Shown: positions 33,744-46,088, counted from the first letter of the stretch. The stretch: 64,000 nt of DNA from Marasmius tenuissimus (GCA_029532415.1 JAQOTA010000034.1:372001-436000), one strand, 5' to 3'. Numbers and translations: made by a program. The notes: generated from the letters alone by a model not told the origin.

Positions 33744-35319
33744 ATGCCCACTTCCATCCTCTCTGTCAGCCTCGCGAATGTGGCGGTCGAAACTCTTCTC
33801 TTTGGAGTCTTTTTGACCCTCGTCTCCATCTCAATCTCCCTACAAGTCCTACTCTTACGCACCGGTTCATTCTGTCCGAGTGCCTTGAAGTCACTAGGGT
33901 CTTCGAGGTTGCTCGCCATGCTGCTGAAGAGGCCCATGTTCGTAGTCTCCCTTGCATTGCTGGTTTCAGTTCCTGGAGTGAGCATATTCCACCCCATTCG
34001 CGTCCTGCCGACTACCAGACCGACTCATTGGGTTTCACCACACAGCACTGGATATGCACAATCATCCGACTTTTCAGTGCATCGGTCTATTTTGACCAGG
34101 AGTCGGGGACTTCATTCAATGCATCGGCTTATTATCTCGATGCCTCCCGTCCTCCATTCGTCGCGAAAACAGCCTTCATGATCATGAGCGCTTGTCTGTG
34201 TGATGGAACAATAGTAAGCAAGACTTTCCGTTCACTTGACCCCTTCTGGAATGTCAGGCGTTCCCTCTCTAATGCACCCGATACAGATATATCGTCTCTG
34301 GGTGATTTGGAACTCAAACTACCGGGTTATTGTATTCCCTACGCTATGTTTGGCAACCTTGGCCGGTACGTCCGAGGACGCTCTTCTTTTCACCCCGATC
34401 AAGCTGGGAGAGTGAAATAGTGACGACTCGGTTGTTTCTAGTTTCCGGAATCTTCGCCACGTATTGTCTCGCGACCACTTCCCCGCGATCGACTCCGTAT
34501 GATGCAGTTCCTACGGTTCCGTCGATCTTTGAACTCTTTTCTACGCTTTTGTGTGTCCGTCCATTACTCCGCTAAATCTAAACTCACCTTTCCATGGTAG
34601 GACTCATATTTATTCGACCGGTAAACTCTTCTGAGGCTGCTTGTCAATCTGGAGTCCATTGACTCACTATCGCCGACTTACCACTAGGTATGATCGCGTG
34701 GCGTATATGGTCAGCTCATCGTGAGACTCGACATTTCTCCTCCATGTCAACATCATCGTCTTCAACCAACTTGATGGTAAGTAACTGTTCTGCTTTTTCC
34801 AAGCCGGACAAAAAATAAGTTTTTGTAGGTTTCATTGGCGGTTTTCGTGGAGAGCGGCCTCCTGTACAGGTATACTCAGACACTTGCGCCCCCCGATCTC
34901 TATCGACTTGGCTCATGAAATCCTCCAGCGCCTGGTCTATTTTCCTTGCTGTCACCTACTGCATCCAACGGGACGTGGGCACTCTGGCCGTCGATAATAT
35001 GGCCGTGATGGCTGGAATAGCCTTCATCATGATTAACGTTCGAACCGGCCTCCAAGAGTTAGGGGGCAGCGTCACTGTCAAGGACGTCTTGTCCTCCATC
35101 TGCGTTTCTCGCGACAACGAGCCGGCGGAGTCCCAAAGTCGGAGTATCTCGATGGTTTACCCAATGCAATTTCCCGCTGTCGCACACACTCCTGAACTTC
35201 ATGGTGGAGATGAATTAACGTCTGCAGTCGTCCGGAGAACGACCCCCCGGTCAGTCAGTTTGCATAGAATGACAAGTGTTGGGCCCTCCGATTTGCATGA
35301 AAAGTCACCTTTGCCCTAG
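33744..35319 (+). CDS. Array copy 5: multipass membrane protein, most diverged intact copy
   Basis: Exons 33744-33977, 34046-34213, 34287-34365, 34442-34550, 34601-34620, 34688-34776, 34829-34869, 34929-35319 total 1131 nt, giving 376 aa. It starts MPTSILSVSLANVAVETLLF. Later landmarks are HWICTIIRLFSASVYF, YRLWVIWNSNYRVIVFPTLC, HIYSTGMIAWRIWSAHRETR, VESGLLYSAWSIFLAVTYC and MAVMAGIAFIMINVRTGLQE. It has the longest hydrophilic tail, rich in Ser, Pro and Arg. Coding differences from copies 3-4 are spread along the gene while the exon pattern is kept, so this copy is older and presumably under selection. Membrane location is clear; substrate or ligand is not. Confidence 0.85.
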
Positions 35320-35736
35320 AACCCGATCTGCAAATGTTTCTTTGTTAGGTCAGAAAATTGAGCCAAGTAGAGCGGTTTCGCACTGAACTTAATTGATCGC
35401 GGCGACAGTGCGTTCGACTCACAGTGACCAAAGACTTGGTATGACACGACTTGCCTTGCTTCCATTGACCTACGTTCATCGAGGGCGGAATTCATTCCGC
35501 TCGCCGGGTACTCTGGGCTCGACAGGTACCTCCACACAAAACCCTTTCATTGTCCCCGTGGGAGCTAAAAGCTGTTCTTTAAGGCTTCTCTCACGAAACA
35601 GCGCAGTTGTGGAGGACTGAAATGGTATTAAAATATGGTGTAAATGATAAGGATACAACAGTTCGTTCCTAGGCGGGTATAATCGTGTTTGAAGGTGAAT
35701 AACGATTCATTGTTTCGTCAAGGCGGTCCCAATCGT

Positions 35737-36054
35737 TTAATAAGTAGTTCTTCTGGACCTGCGACCCGTCCTTCTGCCGGACCTCCTCGATCCGAAGCAT
35801 CTGCAGCAGAGGATGTCCATAATAACGTCGAAGATGGTGACGATGACCTGAGAGCAAGGCTTGCATTAGCACCCAGTTCAGGGCGGAAAACTAGAGTGAA
35901 CTCACAGTGGTGATAGCACCAACAATGGTCATGATAACATTGGCAATGGCAGAGATGATGGCGTTGATGCCACGGCCGATAGCTGAGAAGATAGAACCCT
36001 GTTTAGGTGTATGAGATTTGAGCCCCGTTGAGGTTGATATGGGAGACTTACCAT
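35737..36054 (-). CDS. 68-aa conserved basidiomycete membrane protein
   Basis: Three exons: 36054-36052 (ATG only), 35998-35906, 35847-35737, giving 207 nt and 68 aa. The product reads MGSIFSAIGRGINAIISAIA..., one long hydrophobic and glycine-containing region (residues about 2-50, including VIMTIVGAITTVIVTIFDVI). A cysteine patch ILCCRCFG and a basic Arg/Thr tail (RRSGRRTGRRSRRTTY) follow. Very similar short proteins are, to my knowledge, widespread in basidiomycetes and have no assigned function. Splice sites are canonical and lengths fit exactly. A TATA-like CCTAT AAAG lies near 36140 on the minus strand. Confidence 0.8.
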
Positions 36055-39000
36055 GTTTGTGAGTTTGAGTGTGAATAAGTTGAGGAGTCGTTGAAAGCGT
36101 AAGTGGATTTGTGAGTTGAGGGAGGAGGGGGGTCAAGGTCTTTATAGGTTTCAGTGAGCGATGACGTCGAGGATCCGCTCTGCCTATCGCAGAGCGGACA
36201 CGCCTCTCCATTACTGCGACCGCGTCAATGATGTCGTCACAGCCTCCAAAAATGAAGGAAATTTCGAGTAACCGTTAGGTGGTTGTGGGGCGCAGAAAGG
36301 AACAAGTCAGGTTGAATAGCAATGACGTCATGACGTCAGTGGCCCACTGGGCTCACTGCATCCGACATTTGACCGGGACCGAGGCGTGTGAGGGTCCAGT
36401 CGCTGTGGTCCTGGGCCTGACTGGCTACAAAGAAACATGGAGACACGAGCAGTCTCTTTGTCGTTGGGGAGGGCCTTTGCCAGCAGATTGGCCGATGAGG
36501 AAGAGGTCACAGGGACGAACAATGAATGGCAGGGGGCTGGAAGCGGCTGGGATCAGGACAGCAGTCCATACAGGATGCCGTCTTGAAGCTAGAGAGGGGA
36601 GATCTAGAGAGGGGTGGGCAGAGGGCAAGCGAACCCCATAGGTTTGATGAGAAACAATAGCGCGAATGACCGTTAGAAGCCACAAAGTCGAAAGTGAAAC
36701 AGGTTCGGGAGTCGGGACCTCTAAATAGTTAGTAAATCCCTGTGAAGAACAAATGAACAGATCACGGAGAGCGATTGCATCCCGGTAGCAACGGGAGCAA
36801 GTGCTATATCTTTGTAAGTTGTATTAGGGGAGATGAAGGCGATAGATAGACATCTTGCACGACTCGACGGGCGGTTCATTGATCAATTACAGCACGGAGA
36901 TTAACCATTGAGACACGACTGCGCGTGTATGCGGCCAGTTTCCTGCGAATGAGTTGACAGAAGTGAGGAGGAATGTACGACAGAACTTTATCTGATCGAG
37001 TCGTTTCCTCGAAATAACACAGGAAACGCGGTCAGGTGATGTGGTGGCTGCTCCAAAAGTGCTCAGTGGGCACTGTTGAATGAACGGGGATCAGTCGAGA
37101 AGTCAATGGTAGCGTCCGGCGAAGTAGGGCCTTTAAAAGTCCCGCCTCAAGGCCTCATCGACATCGATTATTCTGGGCACCAGGTCGGACAATTGGCCTA
37201 AATTTGCGAAACTCCTGGAGAAGGATAAATCCGGACATTTGGGCCCAGAATCGAGTTTGATCCTTGGTCCCCGCCCCGAACAGGGCCCAGCGAGGGGCGA
37301 GAGCAGGTCCCCGTTGTGTAAGCACACAAAAGTCCCTGACTACCCTGGCGTCCCGCTCGGAAGTGGGACGAATCCCTCGAACGGGCCGGTCGTTCGTTGC
37401 AACTTCAGAGGGGCGCCGCAGCTGAACACCACAACAGACCTTGAGAAATGTTTCGGACACTGAGTGAAATCATGTCACCTTTCAAGGGAAATATTTCAGC
37501 CTCGTCGGGACAAAGCAAAACTGAACCTAGTATCCAGAATAAGTAGGGACTTTCGGGAGGTCCTAGAGTAGCGGGGCCTAGTCTATTCCGTCTGGGGCTC
37601 GGTATCCTTCGCGACCCTCCCGTACGGACGGCCTTCTCAGGTCAGTTTAGTGAATGGTTTCAACCCTTTTATGCAGGGAAGGTGACCTTGTACTTTTTGG
37701 CGAATATTCGGGTGCACGCGTTAGGCTAAGGCAGGCATGTCCATATATCTCGGGGATGAATTGTGAAAAGGAAAGTTAGTGTAGGCCAATGCCCTGGGTC
37801 GCGCAACCGGAGTCCAGAAATTTATTCAGTCGATGCAGGCCACAGTGTGTTGAATGGCTTTGAGAACTGAACAGAATGTAGGTAAGGGTCAGCAGAGTAA
37901 CGTGCAATAAATGTCCATTGGGATAAGGCAAGATTTGTAGAGTAACTCGGATTATTCCGACTCTGAGCGTCTGGATACTGTAATGCCTTTTAGAGGAGGT
38001 ATCATTCATGTTGCGAGAGATTTCTATCAGAAACAGAGTCATTCCAATTAGGTCAGTTAAGCTTATAGGTGGCAAAACATTCCAGAATTCGAATCAGATT
38101 GCTGATCATGGCAAGGGGTTCCGTTACCTTGACTTGTCGAGACCCCGACTCGCTAGGGGGCCCGAGGGTCATTAAAAAGAGACTAAGCATCGGAATACTT
38201 GGCAGACTCACTTGCAGTCGAGTCCTACAGTGTACCAACGTGGGTGGTAGTGTTGGTGCTAGTGGTAGTAGAAGGCAGAGCAGGACGATCGATAGAGTTC
38301 TGTCGCTGCCGCTGCCAAACAAGCGCCAAACAAACCAACCTCCTGCTTCTCCGGATCCTTCATCTGCCCTTACCATCATTGCCCAGCATCGTGCTCACTG
38401 CTCATTATACACACTTCCCGGCTAGTTCATGTACCTCAAGTGCCAAACTCAGAGTCAAGGATCAGTGCGTCGTGTTAGCGGGAGGGCTTTAGAATCTGAA
38501 ACACATTCTGGGTGTCGTCGAGTGGATCAATCCAGATGAGTCCCAGTTCCAGATAATTTAGAGCTCAGCTGATTCTCTCCCAATGCAGAAAGTAGATGGA
38601 AAACTGGGCGACCGACAAGATGGGTAGACTGTTGCTGCCACTACACTGGCCGGATCACGCACGTCCTATTTTATCTCAACACTGCTCACCGCACTTAGCG
38701 GAAGAATAAATTATCCTACGAAAGTTTCTACTGGTGCCCTTGCTATACTCTCAAGATTTGACAACGGTGTTACTTCTATGCTAACGACTCTCCTGGACCC
38801 GCATTGAACCGACCGGAATAACCTCTGATAGGCCTTCTGATAACGGACCGCGCTGCGTTTGACCGGTCTTAATTCAATCTTGATCGACTCGGAATCTGCG
38901 TTGCGTACTCCGTCATATCACGATAGCCTCATACACATGCTTTTTGGAGCTTCGATGGTTCATGCTACGTATGTGATTACTATACTTTTTCTCCAGAAGG

Positions 39001-40350
39001 AAGAAAAGCGCTGATAGTACGCCAATTTCTAGGACGAGGGGCTCATCAACCAGCCAAAAAAAACAAGATAGTCATTCGACGGAATTCGACCCAATTGGCA
39101 CGTCTCTAACACGACCTTACTCCTCATTCACTCCGTATCGTGTAGATTGGCCTGAAACTGCGATGATCTAGGACCCTGGCGGATGAAGGTGATGCGATCA
39201 CTGACACTTTTCATGCCTTCCATAACCCGAGTCGCAAGTCCGAGTCTACGGACTGTCACCTGTCACACCATCGGTTGGCTCGCCCAGATACTTGCTGAGA
39301 TTTCTTCTAATCCCACCGGTGGAGTGGTTCCTGCTCGTGAGAACGTCTCATTCACGCACAGAGGTCTCCTGCTAAATACATGGACGTAGGACATCATGAT
39401 CATCTGCCTCAATGCCTCAAGGTTAGACTACTTGCTTGCAGGTAACTACCTACAACAATGTGGTCTATGTTGCATACTATTGAATAGGCTGATTTCGACT
39501 GATTTATGCTTCTGTGACAAGAGGCGGCGAGATGATACACGTTGATCGATCCCTTTCATTTCGGCTATCTTCGCGCGTCGCGTTCCTTCCTGATTCCTCG
39601 TCCTAAGACTTCCCGGTCCCTGTCAACATCCCCATCCGACCGGAGTCGGCAAACACATGAAGAAAATTCATCTCCGCGATACTGCATTGAAAGGGCTCGC
39701 TCGGCTTTGCCACGTCCTCGACAAACAGCGCCAGAAGACGCCTGCCTACATGGGAGAGTCCTTCTACGATTGAGCCAGCGGGTGCAGTTGTGAAGACCTC
39801 TATACCAGCGTTCTTAATCATTCCTTCTGGGGTAGACCTTGGAAGGAAAGCGTTCCCCACGTTGCCGAGTGCTCACTGACCTTTACGGCAAGCCATGCGT
39901 CACCTACCACTGAACTATTCGAATGAATGTGAGAATTCACACCGATTAAACCTGTTCTATGCAGATATTTACATAACTGTACCCACTCCATAGTTGAGCC
40001 ACTGATTCTTAAACGGAGCAACGAAAACAGACGAACAGCTACATCAGCTGCGTCAGATCTTCCTCCTTCGGCGCGCGAGTCACGACCACAGCAAGATTGC
40101 CCCCGGTACGCCTCGTGTTGACGGTACGGCGGGTGACAACCGGCCAAATAAATAAATAAATCCACAAGGATCTACAAGGTTGGTCCTCATCCACCTGCAC
40201 AGCTGTTTCCCCCGCACTTTTCGACCCAGTAGGCGACCCCCTTTTTTGACATTCCCTCATCTACGTAGCTCGGATTTCGGATAGGCTCGCTTCCGTTACT
40301 CACTCCGAAGCTCACCCCCCAGGGTTACGTTTTATCGTCTCATCCTCGCC
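36055..40350. other. Gene-poor region
   Basis: 4.3 kb without a supportable gene. Short frames occur on both strands, but none has domains or convincing splice pairs. A minus-strand frame at 39860-39603 (85 codons, with VEGLSHVGRRLLALFVEDVA) looks more protein-like than the rest and might be a gene remnant. Near 36590-36620 the motif TCTAGAGAGGGG occurs twice. The last part should contain the Med25 promoter. Confidence 0.45.
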
Positions 40351-42696
40351 ATGAGTGACCATTCCAAGACCTCCTCGCCCCCCGATCCCCTTCATTCCGT
40401 GTCGGTCCTTTTGCTCATTGAAAACTCGAGCCAGTTGTTCAACATCTGGCCCGATTTACGAGATCGTTACTTAGGACCTTTACTTCAGAAGATCGAACTG
40501 GACCACTCATCAGTGCCGGTAAGAGCGCCCGTGTAACATACGGGAGTTGGCAACCTGAAGGATTGTCTGTTTATTGATCTTTCTGCTAAATAGATGACTA
40601 CCTTCGTCTTGGAAAGTCTGCCCCCTAGCCCCTCGCAAAACAGGAAGCCCGGTGTTCCGCGTCAGTATCGTACATATCATGACGGCACTCAGAATGTACG
40701 ATTCAACCATAGCTCGAGCAACAGACTGACGTACTCCAAAATCAAGGACGCAGCTAAGGCAAGCAATTCATCTTCCAATTACCTTTGCTAGTGTGTTTGT
40801 TGAAGTGACCGTTTTGTAGCTTATTGCGTCTACGAGATCGCCGAGTGGGAGAGAGGCGCGGCATCTCGTTATCGTGGCAGCTGCTCCCCCACTAGCTGAT
40901 ATTCCGGACGAAACAGAGCCTAGACACCAGTCAGGCGCGCAATGGTACAGCTTGGCAGAGTATCTAGCAAAGGTACCCTCTGAGAACGCGTTTCATGGGC
41001 GATATGTACCTGACCAAGTTACTACCCATGTTATCAACAAGGCGGATGTTCGATGCCATCTGATATTTAAATCTGGACAAGATTGTAAGGACCTGACGAA
41101 TCTGTTTGAGGAAATGGTAACGTGGCTCCTCGTGCCATTCGGAAAACCACCACCTCATTCAATCCCCTCTTCCCAGTTACGACTCCACAAGATACCCGAG
41201 GAACAACCCTGGTTTGCCATCGATATGGAAAAGGTTATTGTTCGTCTGTCATCGTTAACAGATCATGCCAAGATCGGGGAACAGAAATTCGGTCAGTATA
41301 ATTATTTGGTCCTCCAATTACTCCCCGCTCACCGTCGCATTCGGCTGGAACAATACATATGGTCTCCTCGACTCGGTCGGTCCTTGAAAATCCAGATTCA
41401 GCTATTGTACGTAAAATCCCGTAGGACGAAAGTCATAGCCACTCTTACGTCCCATAATAGTTGCCACCGGTACCAGCAGCAGAGACCCCCGTCGGGGACT
41501 CGTTGGGGCTCTACGCCGTCTCCTCGCCAACGACGACCGTTCCTAACTCCCCAACCCCTACGCCACCTCAGTCGCCTCATGAGCCGTATCCTAGTCTTGT
41601 CTCCCAGCTTCAGCAGGTATGCAGCATGTTCATGTCATTCGGTGTCGCTCACTTTCCACAGGTGCATGGGCTAACAAAGAAGAAGGTGTATGGTTCTAAG
41701 CCAGCGAGAAAGCCGTTTGTGTCCGGAGAGCTTTATCGTGGCGATCGTAAATCACTCTCGTTGTCTCCGGAGTCGTCGACTCCTGCCACGCCGACCACTC
41801 ATGGTGGCAAAGTGCCCTCCCCGTCAACCTTGGAGCGTTCTCTTCGCCGCTCCCAGGCGTCGCCGTCTGATACACGACCTTATCCCAAGTCTCGAGGATC
41901 CTACGACACGGCGACTGCACCATTCACCTCGCCTCACACCTACAACCCGGCGTCCAATAGGTACAACCCGCCAAATAGTGGGAGCATCTCTCTACCACCG
42001 AGTCCTACGCCCTATCCCCTGACATCTCGCGCACCACCAGAGTTTCTTCAACCTGATACGTCTTGGAGTACGTCACCTACTACCAGCGTACCCTTTCCTC
42101 CTGACCTTCAAGAGCGACCTGGCGATTATCGCCAGCTGCCGGTCAATCCGTCGCACCACGCCTCTGCAACATACATGCATGCTTCTCGCTCCTCGGCCGA
42201 TGACGACTTTGTCTCACCAACGGTGCCGTCGTTGGCCCACTACCCCGACAGCAGCGTCACTCCTGAGGCGACCCCCCAATACCAGTATCGTCGTCATTCC
42301 GGGCAGTACGCGCCATCGCCTACTTCCACCTGTAGCGAAAACGAGATGTCCACTAAGGATCTGGCGAAATTACCTTGGGATCCCAACGTTTACAGAAATG
42401 AGCTTCTTTCGCATCTTTCTGGGCCAACGACCACGCATTACGTTCCATCAACATCGTCGACATATGGGTCTTCTCTCCCGGGCTCATACATGAAACCAAG
42501 AAACTCCTATCTGATGGCCAATGGGCAAGCCAATGACTCAGCTCATGAGAGCGGACCACAAGTCTCCGACGTGTGGCAGTCGCCGGAGCATTTAAACGGA
42601 CAATATACCTCCAGTCAGGTTGCCACGGGCGCTCAACACAAACAACGTACGAACACACCCCCAGGAAGCAGTTCCCTGACACACTGGGCAGGCTGA
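40351..42696 (+). CDS. MED25: Mediator subunit Med25-type protein (VWA-like domain, Pro/Ser-rich tail)
   Basis: Part of the Mediator coactivator of RNA polymerase II. Eight exons (40351-40518, 40594-40758, 40820-40972, 41042-41116, 41177-41291, 41396-41406, 41461-41616, 41662-42696) close to 625 aa. Residues about 15-260 resemble the Med25 von Willebrand A domain: VSVLLLIENSSQLFNIWPDL, YHDGTQNVRF, LIASTRSPSGREARHLVIVA and the later PWFAIDMEKVIVRLSS. The rest is disordered and rich in Pro, Ser, Thr and Tyr. Intron 2 starts with GC (AAG|GCAAGC). Exon 6 is only 11 nt, and introns 3 and 4 are open in frame, so retention would not stop translation. The splice choices around 41292-41460 are the least certain part. 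Confidence 0.65.
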
Positions 42697-42954
42697 GAAA
42701 CTCTTGCAGGAGCCTTCCCTACCTAACCAGTTCGAAGGGTACCCTCACTGCATATATCTCTAACTAGCTTTACTCTGAGGGACTTTGTAGTTTATAGCAC
42801 GGACACGGGAAGGACACCGGGAAGTTCGGTCCAACTTATGATACTTATGATTCTGATGAATACGAGGGAACAGGATATATAACTCCCACATATATAGAAC
42901 GAACTAGCACGATGTACAATACAGTATGTATCAGCTACGGATCCAGTAATCATG

Positions 42955-44590
42955 CTATTGAGATTGCTCCGCGTATACCTGGTGACAAGATTAAGCATGT
43001 GAAGCCTTCAAGATATGAGTTAAAATACGTACCTTGATCGTTTTATCTGCACCACCCGTGATGAGGCGGGTGCCGGTCATATCAAACGTCGAACAGAAGA
43101 CGCCAGCTTCGGCCTCTAGCGAACCAGGCTGTGGGATGTCATCTAAATTCTGGAACGGAGTCCCGGTGTTGTAATCCCAGAAAGTCAAGGTCCCGTTGTC
43201 ACCTGTGATGGATGAGATTAGACAATGATATTCTAAGAACTGGGAGAAGCTAAGAATAAAACTCACCGCCAGAGAAGAAAACACCTTCGGCATTTACCGA
43301 CATCGTGTTGATGATGGCGTTGTGTCCGCTGAAATTGAACACGAAAGATCCCTCCGGACATTTCCACTTTTTGATGTTGTTCCCGCCAGCCGAGCCAGAG
43401 GCAAAGGAATACTCCGTTGGATGTATGGCCAAGGCCCTGACGGACTTTTTGTGATGGGTCAAGGTAACCATAGTCTTGCCCGCAGCAAGATCCCATAATC
43501 TGTCCCCAAGGTGAGTCAGTTGAATGGAAATTATAGCCCTCCAACTCACCGAACAGTGGAATCCATACTCCCTGTTATTACTTGAGGATCGGACTCCTGA
43601 CATTTCACATCTGCGACAGTCCCCGTGTGGCCGGCCAGAACATGAACCTGGGCTTTCGTTCTCATGTCCCAAACTCGTGCTGAGGCATCTCTCCCAGACG
43701 TTACCAAAAGGTCGAGAGTGGGATGTATAGCTAAAGCGTATACCCCCGACAGATGACCATGGTAATGCCGAATAACCTTGTTCGCCTCGAGGTCCCAGCA
43801 TTTCACCATCTGCAACCTCAAGTTCGGTTTAATCCCAGTGATTCAATTGGAGTAGACGAACCTTATCCTCCCCACACGAGAACAGGTACGGATGTCGTGG
43901 AGACACAGCAAGGCCTCGAACGGTTGAGATATGTCCCGTCAACGATAGCTTGAGTTCTCCGGAGGCGAGGTCCCATATCTTCACTACTCGGTCCCCAGCG
44001 CCAGTCGCAAACCACTTGTTTCCTGGCTCTACTGCAACACTTCGCACCCAACCCAGATGACCAGATATCACGCGAACAAGCTTCCACGGTGGGTGGTAGG
44101 TAGGTTTGACTGTCCGCGTGGTTTTGTGAAGTGTAAGAGCTTGAGACAGCTTGGTGGCGGATGCGAATGTCGAAGGACGAGCAACGGGTGTATTGTCTAT
44201 TTTTGCGATCATGCGTGAGGTGTCCTCGTCGGCGGCTGGAGAAGCAAAGTGAATCCGCGGTCCCGGTCAAGTTTAGAGACAAAACGCACGTCCTGCAGTG
44301 ATCATCTTCCTCGATTCCTTCGGTCGCGAAGGTCCCACTGGTCCTTGTTGTGAGAGTAAGGCTAGTGGAAGTTCTTTGAAGTCCCGGTATTCATCGTGTA
44401 TTTTGACAGAAAGCTTCAGTCTTACACTGTACAAGAGCTGAGTCGAGAGAGAACGAATTGGGCTGATAGCAACGTACCTTCTCTCCTCATCGGTTATACT
44501 GTCGTCAGGACAAGACGCAAATACGGCGTGTGTTCGTTTAGCATTTCGTCGAAAAAGTGGTTCAAGCGGTGGTAAGGCTTCCGTAGTCAT
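42955..44590 (-). CDS. PRP46: Pre-mRNA splicing factor PRP46/PLRG1 (WD40)
   Basis: WD40 subunit of the Prp19/NineTeen complex of the spliceosome. Exons 44590-44478, 44426-44290, 44235-43862, 43809-43550, 43499-43267, 43202-43033, 42978-42955 total 1311 nt, giving 436 aa. The N-terminal part has [13 protein letters not shown] and [20 protein letters not shown]. The seven-bladed propeller starts at [19 protein letters not shown]. It continues with repeats ending in WD-type pairs ([45 protein letters not shown]) and ends [15 protein letters not shown]. Length and order match fungal orthologues. Two introns are open in frame. Convergent with Med25, 258 bp apart. Confidence 0.95.
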
Positions 44591-44876
44591 CGTCAGAGCA
44601 GTGAAAGAGCGCGCTAAGACAATGAAGCTGGGTCGGTATCGCTGGCAGAGAGAGGATGTGACAGACTAAGATTGAGCTCCTCGACGCGCCGCGCAGCGAG
44701 CAGGTGTTTACGCTTATTTACTAAGAGCTTCTGACACGATCATGAATGTGATTACATAACCCGCCTTGTCCTGCTCACCTGCCACTGTGCCAGGCTCCTC
44801 GCTGTTCGACATTCGTGAAGCGTGTTTAGGTCTTTACTACGAGGAACAATTATTTGTGTAGTTTAGCGTAGTGAGG
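44591..44876. promoter_or_regulatory. Bidirectional promoter of PRP46 and TFIIS
   Basis: 286 bp between outward-facing start codons of two RNA-polymerase II pathway genes (splicing and elongation). No clear TATA box close to either start. Shared control is inference from spacing only. Confidence 0.55.
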
Positions 44877-46088
44877 ATGTCAGCAGACCCCGCAGAGTTG
44901 AAAAAACTCGTGAAAAAGCTACAAGGAAGCACAAATACTAAGGTATGCTTATGGATCTATGTTGAACCCTTTCAGTTTCTAACCATCATTTGCCCTCTAG
45001 GAAATTGTTGACATTCTTGGATCTCTCAAGCGTGACTTCAACATAAATGAAGCTCTCCTTAGGGTAAGCCATTCAAGTCCATTTTCCCCCGTCCTTGAGA
45101 CTAACGCACGTGTCTCGTGCTAGGAAAGCAAAGCTGGTTTAGCTGTTGGAAAGTTACGAACAAACGAGAATCGGGAAGTCGCTGCAGCAGCGAAGGAGTT
45201 GGTCAAGAAATGGAAGGAAATAGTCGAAGAGGGTAAGAAGAAGAATGGTGCTGCATCGAAGGCCAAAGGTGAGCCCTCAATTGCTTATCTCTCGGCTCAG
45301 ATAGTAACCTCCACGTTGTAGAACCTGTAGCGAAATCTACACCAGCGACTACACCAATCACGCCGACAGCCTCAGCGGCCAAACCAACAGTTCTACGATC
45401 AGCTAAAGTTGACGGGGTCACCATCAATTTCACCGGCGACAAGACTCGAGACAAATGCGCAGAGTTGCTGTACGATGCACTCGCTTCTGATTCGGGGGCT
45501 CGTGAGCATTGTCAATCTCTCCTACTCCCGTCACGCCAATAACCATCACTGCAGCTTCGGAACTGATTTCTTCACGTGCAAAAGCGGTGGAAGTAGCCGT
45601 CTTCAACGCGCAAGGAGGGGCTTCACCAGACTATCGATCGAAGATTCGGTCACTCTACGTCAACCTCAAAGACAAGAATAACCCTAGTTTGAGAGAGGCG
45701 GTGGTCAGTGGGGAAATTCCAGCTGAGAAATTCGCGGTCATGTCGAGCGCAGTAGGTCCACCTCACTTGTCGCGATCGCAGGCCATCTCACCCCTTTCGT
45801 GTAGGACATGGCGTCGGCGGAGCGAAAGTCTGCGGACGAGAAGATTAAGAACGACAATTTCTTCGCATCGCTAGGTGCAGGAGAGCAACAGGCAGAGACC
45901 GATGCATTCCAGTGTGGGCGATGCAAGCAACGGAAATGTCGCTATCGTCAAGCACAAACAAGAAGTGCTGATGAACCTATGACAACTTTCGTCACGTATG
46001 TACAATATTCACGCGCAGGGGTTTCTACTAAAAATCTTTTTTCCCGCTCAGATGCACAAACTGTGGCAACAGATGGAAGTTCTCCTAA
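44877..46088 (+). CDS. DST1: Transcription elongation factor TFIIS
   Basis: Rescues backtracked RNA polymerase II by stimulating transcript cleavage. Exons 44877-44942, 45001-45063, 45124-45268, 45322-45501, 45555-45751, 45805-45995, 46052-46088 total 879 nt, giving 292 aa. Residues 1-75 form the TFIIS N-terminal (LW) domain ([29 protein letters not shown]). The central domain has [13 protein letters not shown] and [20 protein letters not shown]. The C-terminal zinc ribbon has [20 protein letters not shown], the catalytic D-E (SADEPMTTF) and [11 protein letters not shown] at the very end. All four zinc cysteines and the acidic pair are present. Complete and normal. Confidence 0.96.

Larger units (their letters stand above)
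23022..35319 (+). repeat. Head-to-tail array of five paralogous membrane-protein genes
   Basis: Five copies of the same eight-exon gene lie in the same direction, with start codons at 23022, 25703, 29520, 31722 and 33744. Copies 3 and 4 are about 2.2 kb apart and share long stretches of near-identity that continue through the intergenic DNA. One example is the block starting ATGCACGCATA at about 29109 and 31315; a shorter version lies at 33509. Exon sizes 234, 109, 20, 89 and 41 nt are kept in copies 2-5. Transposon insertions have lengthened the spacing around copies 1-3. Confidence 0.9.

Noticed and set aside
36740..36810. Hairpin TCCCGGTAGCAACGGGA considered as tRNA-like
   Set aside because: Only one stem is present; no acceptor, D or T arms fit.
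43250..43801. 183-codon minus-strand frame overlapping PRP46
   Set aside because: Mixes a true WD40 exon with intron and out-of-frame sequence; the spliced PRP46 model explains it.
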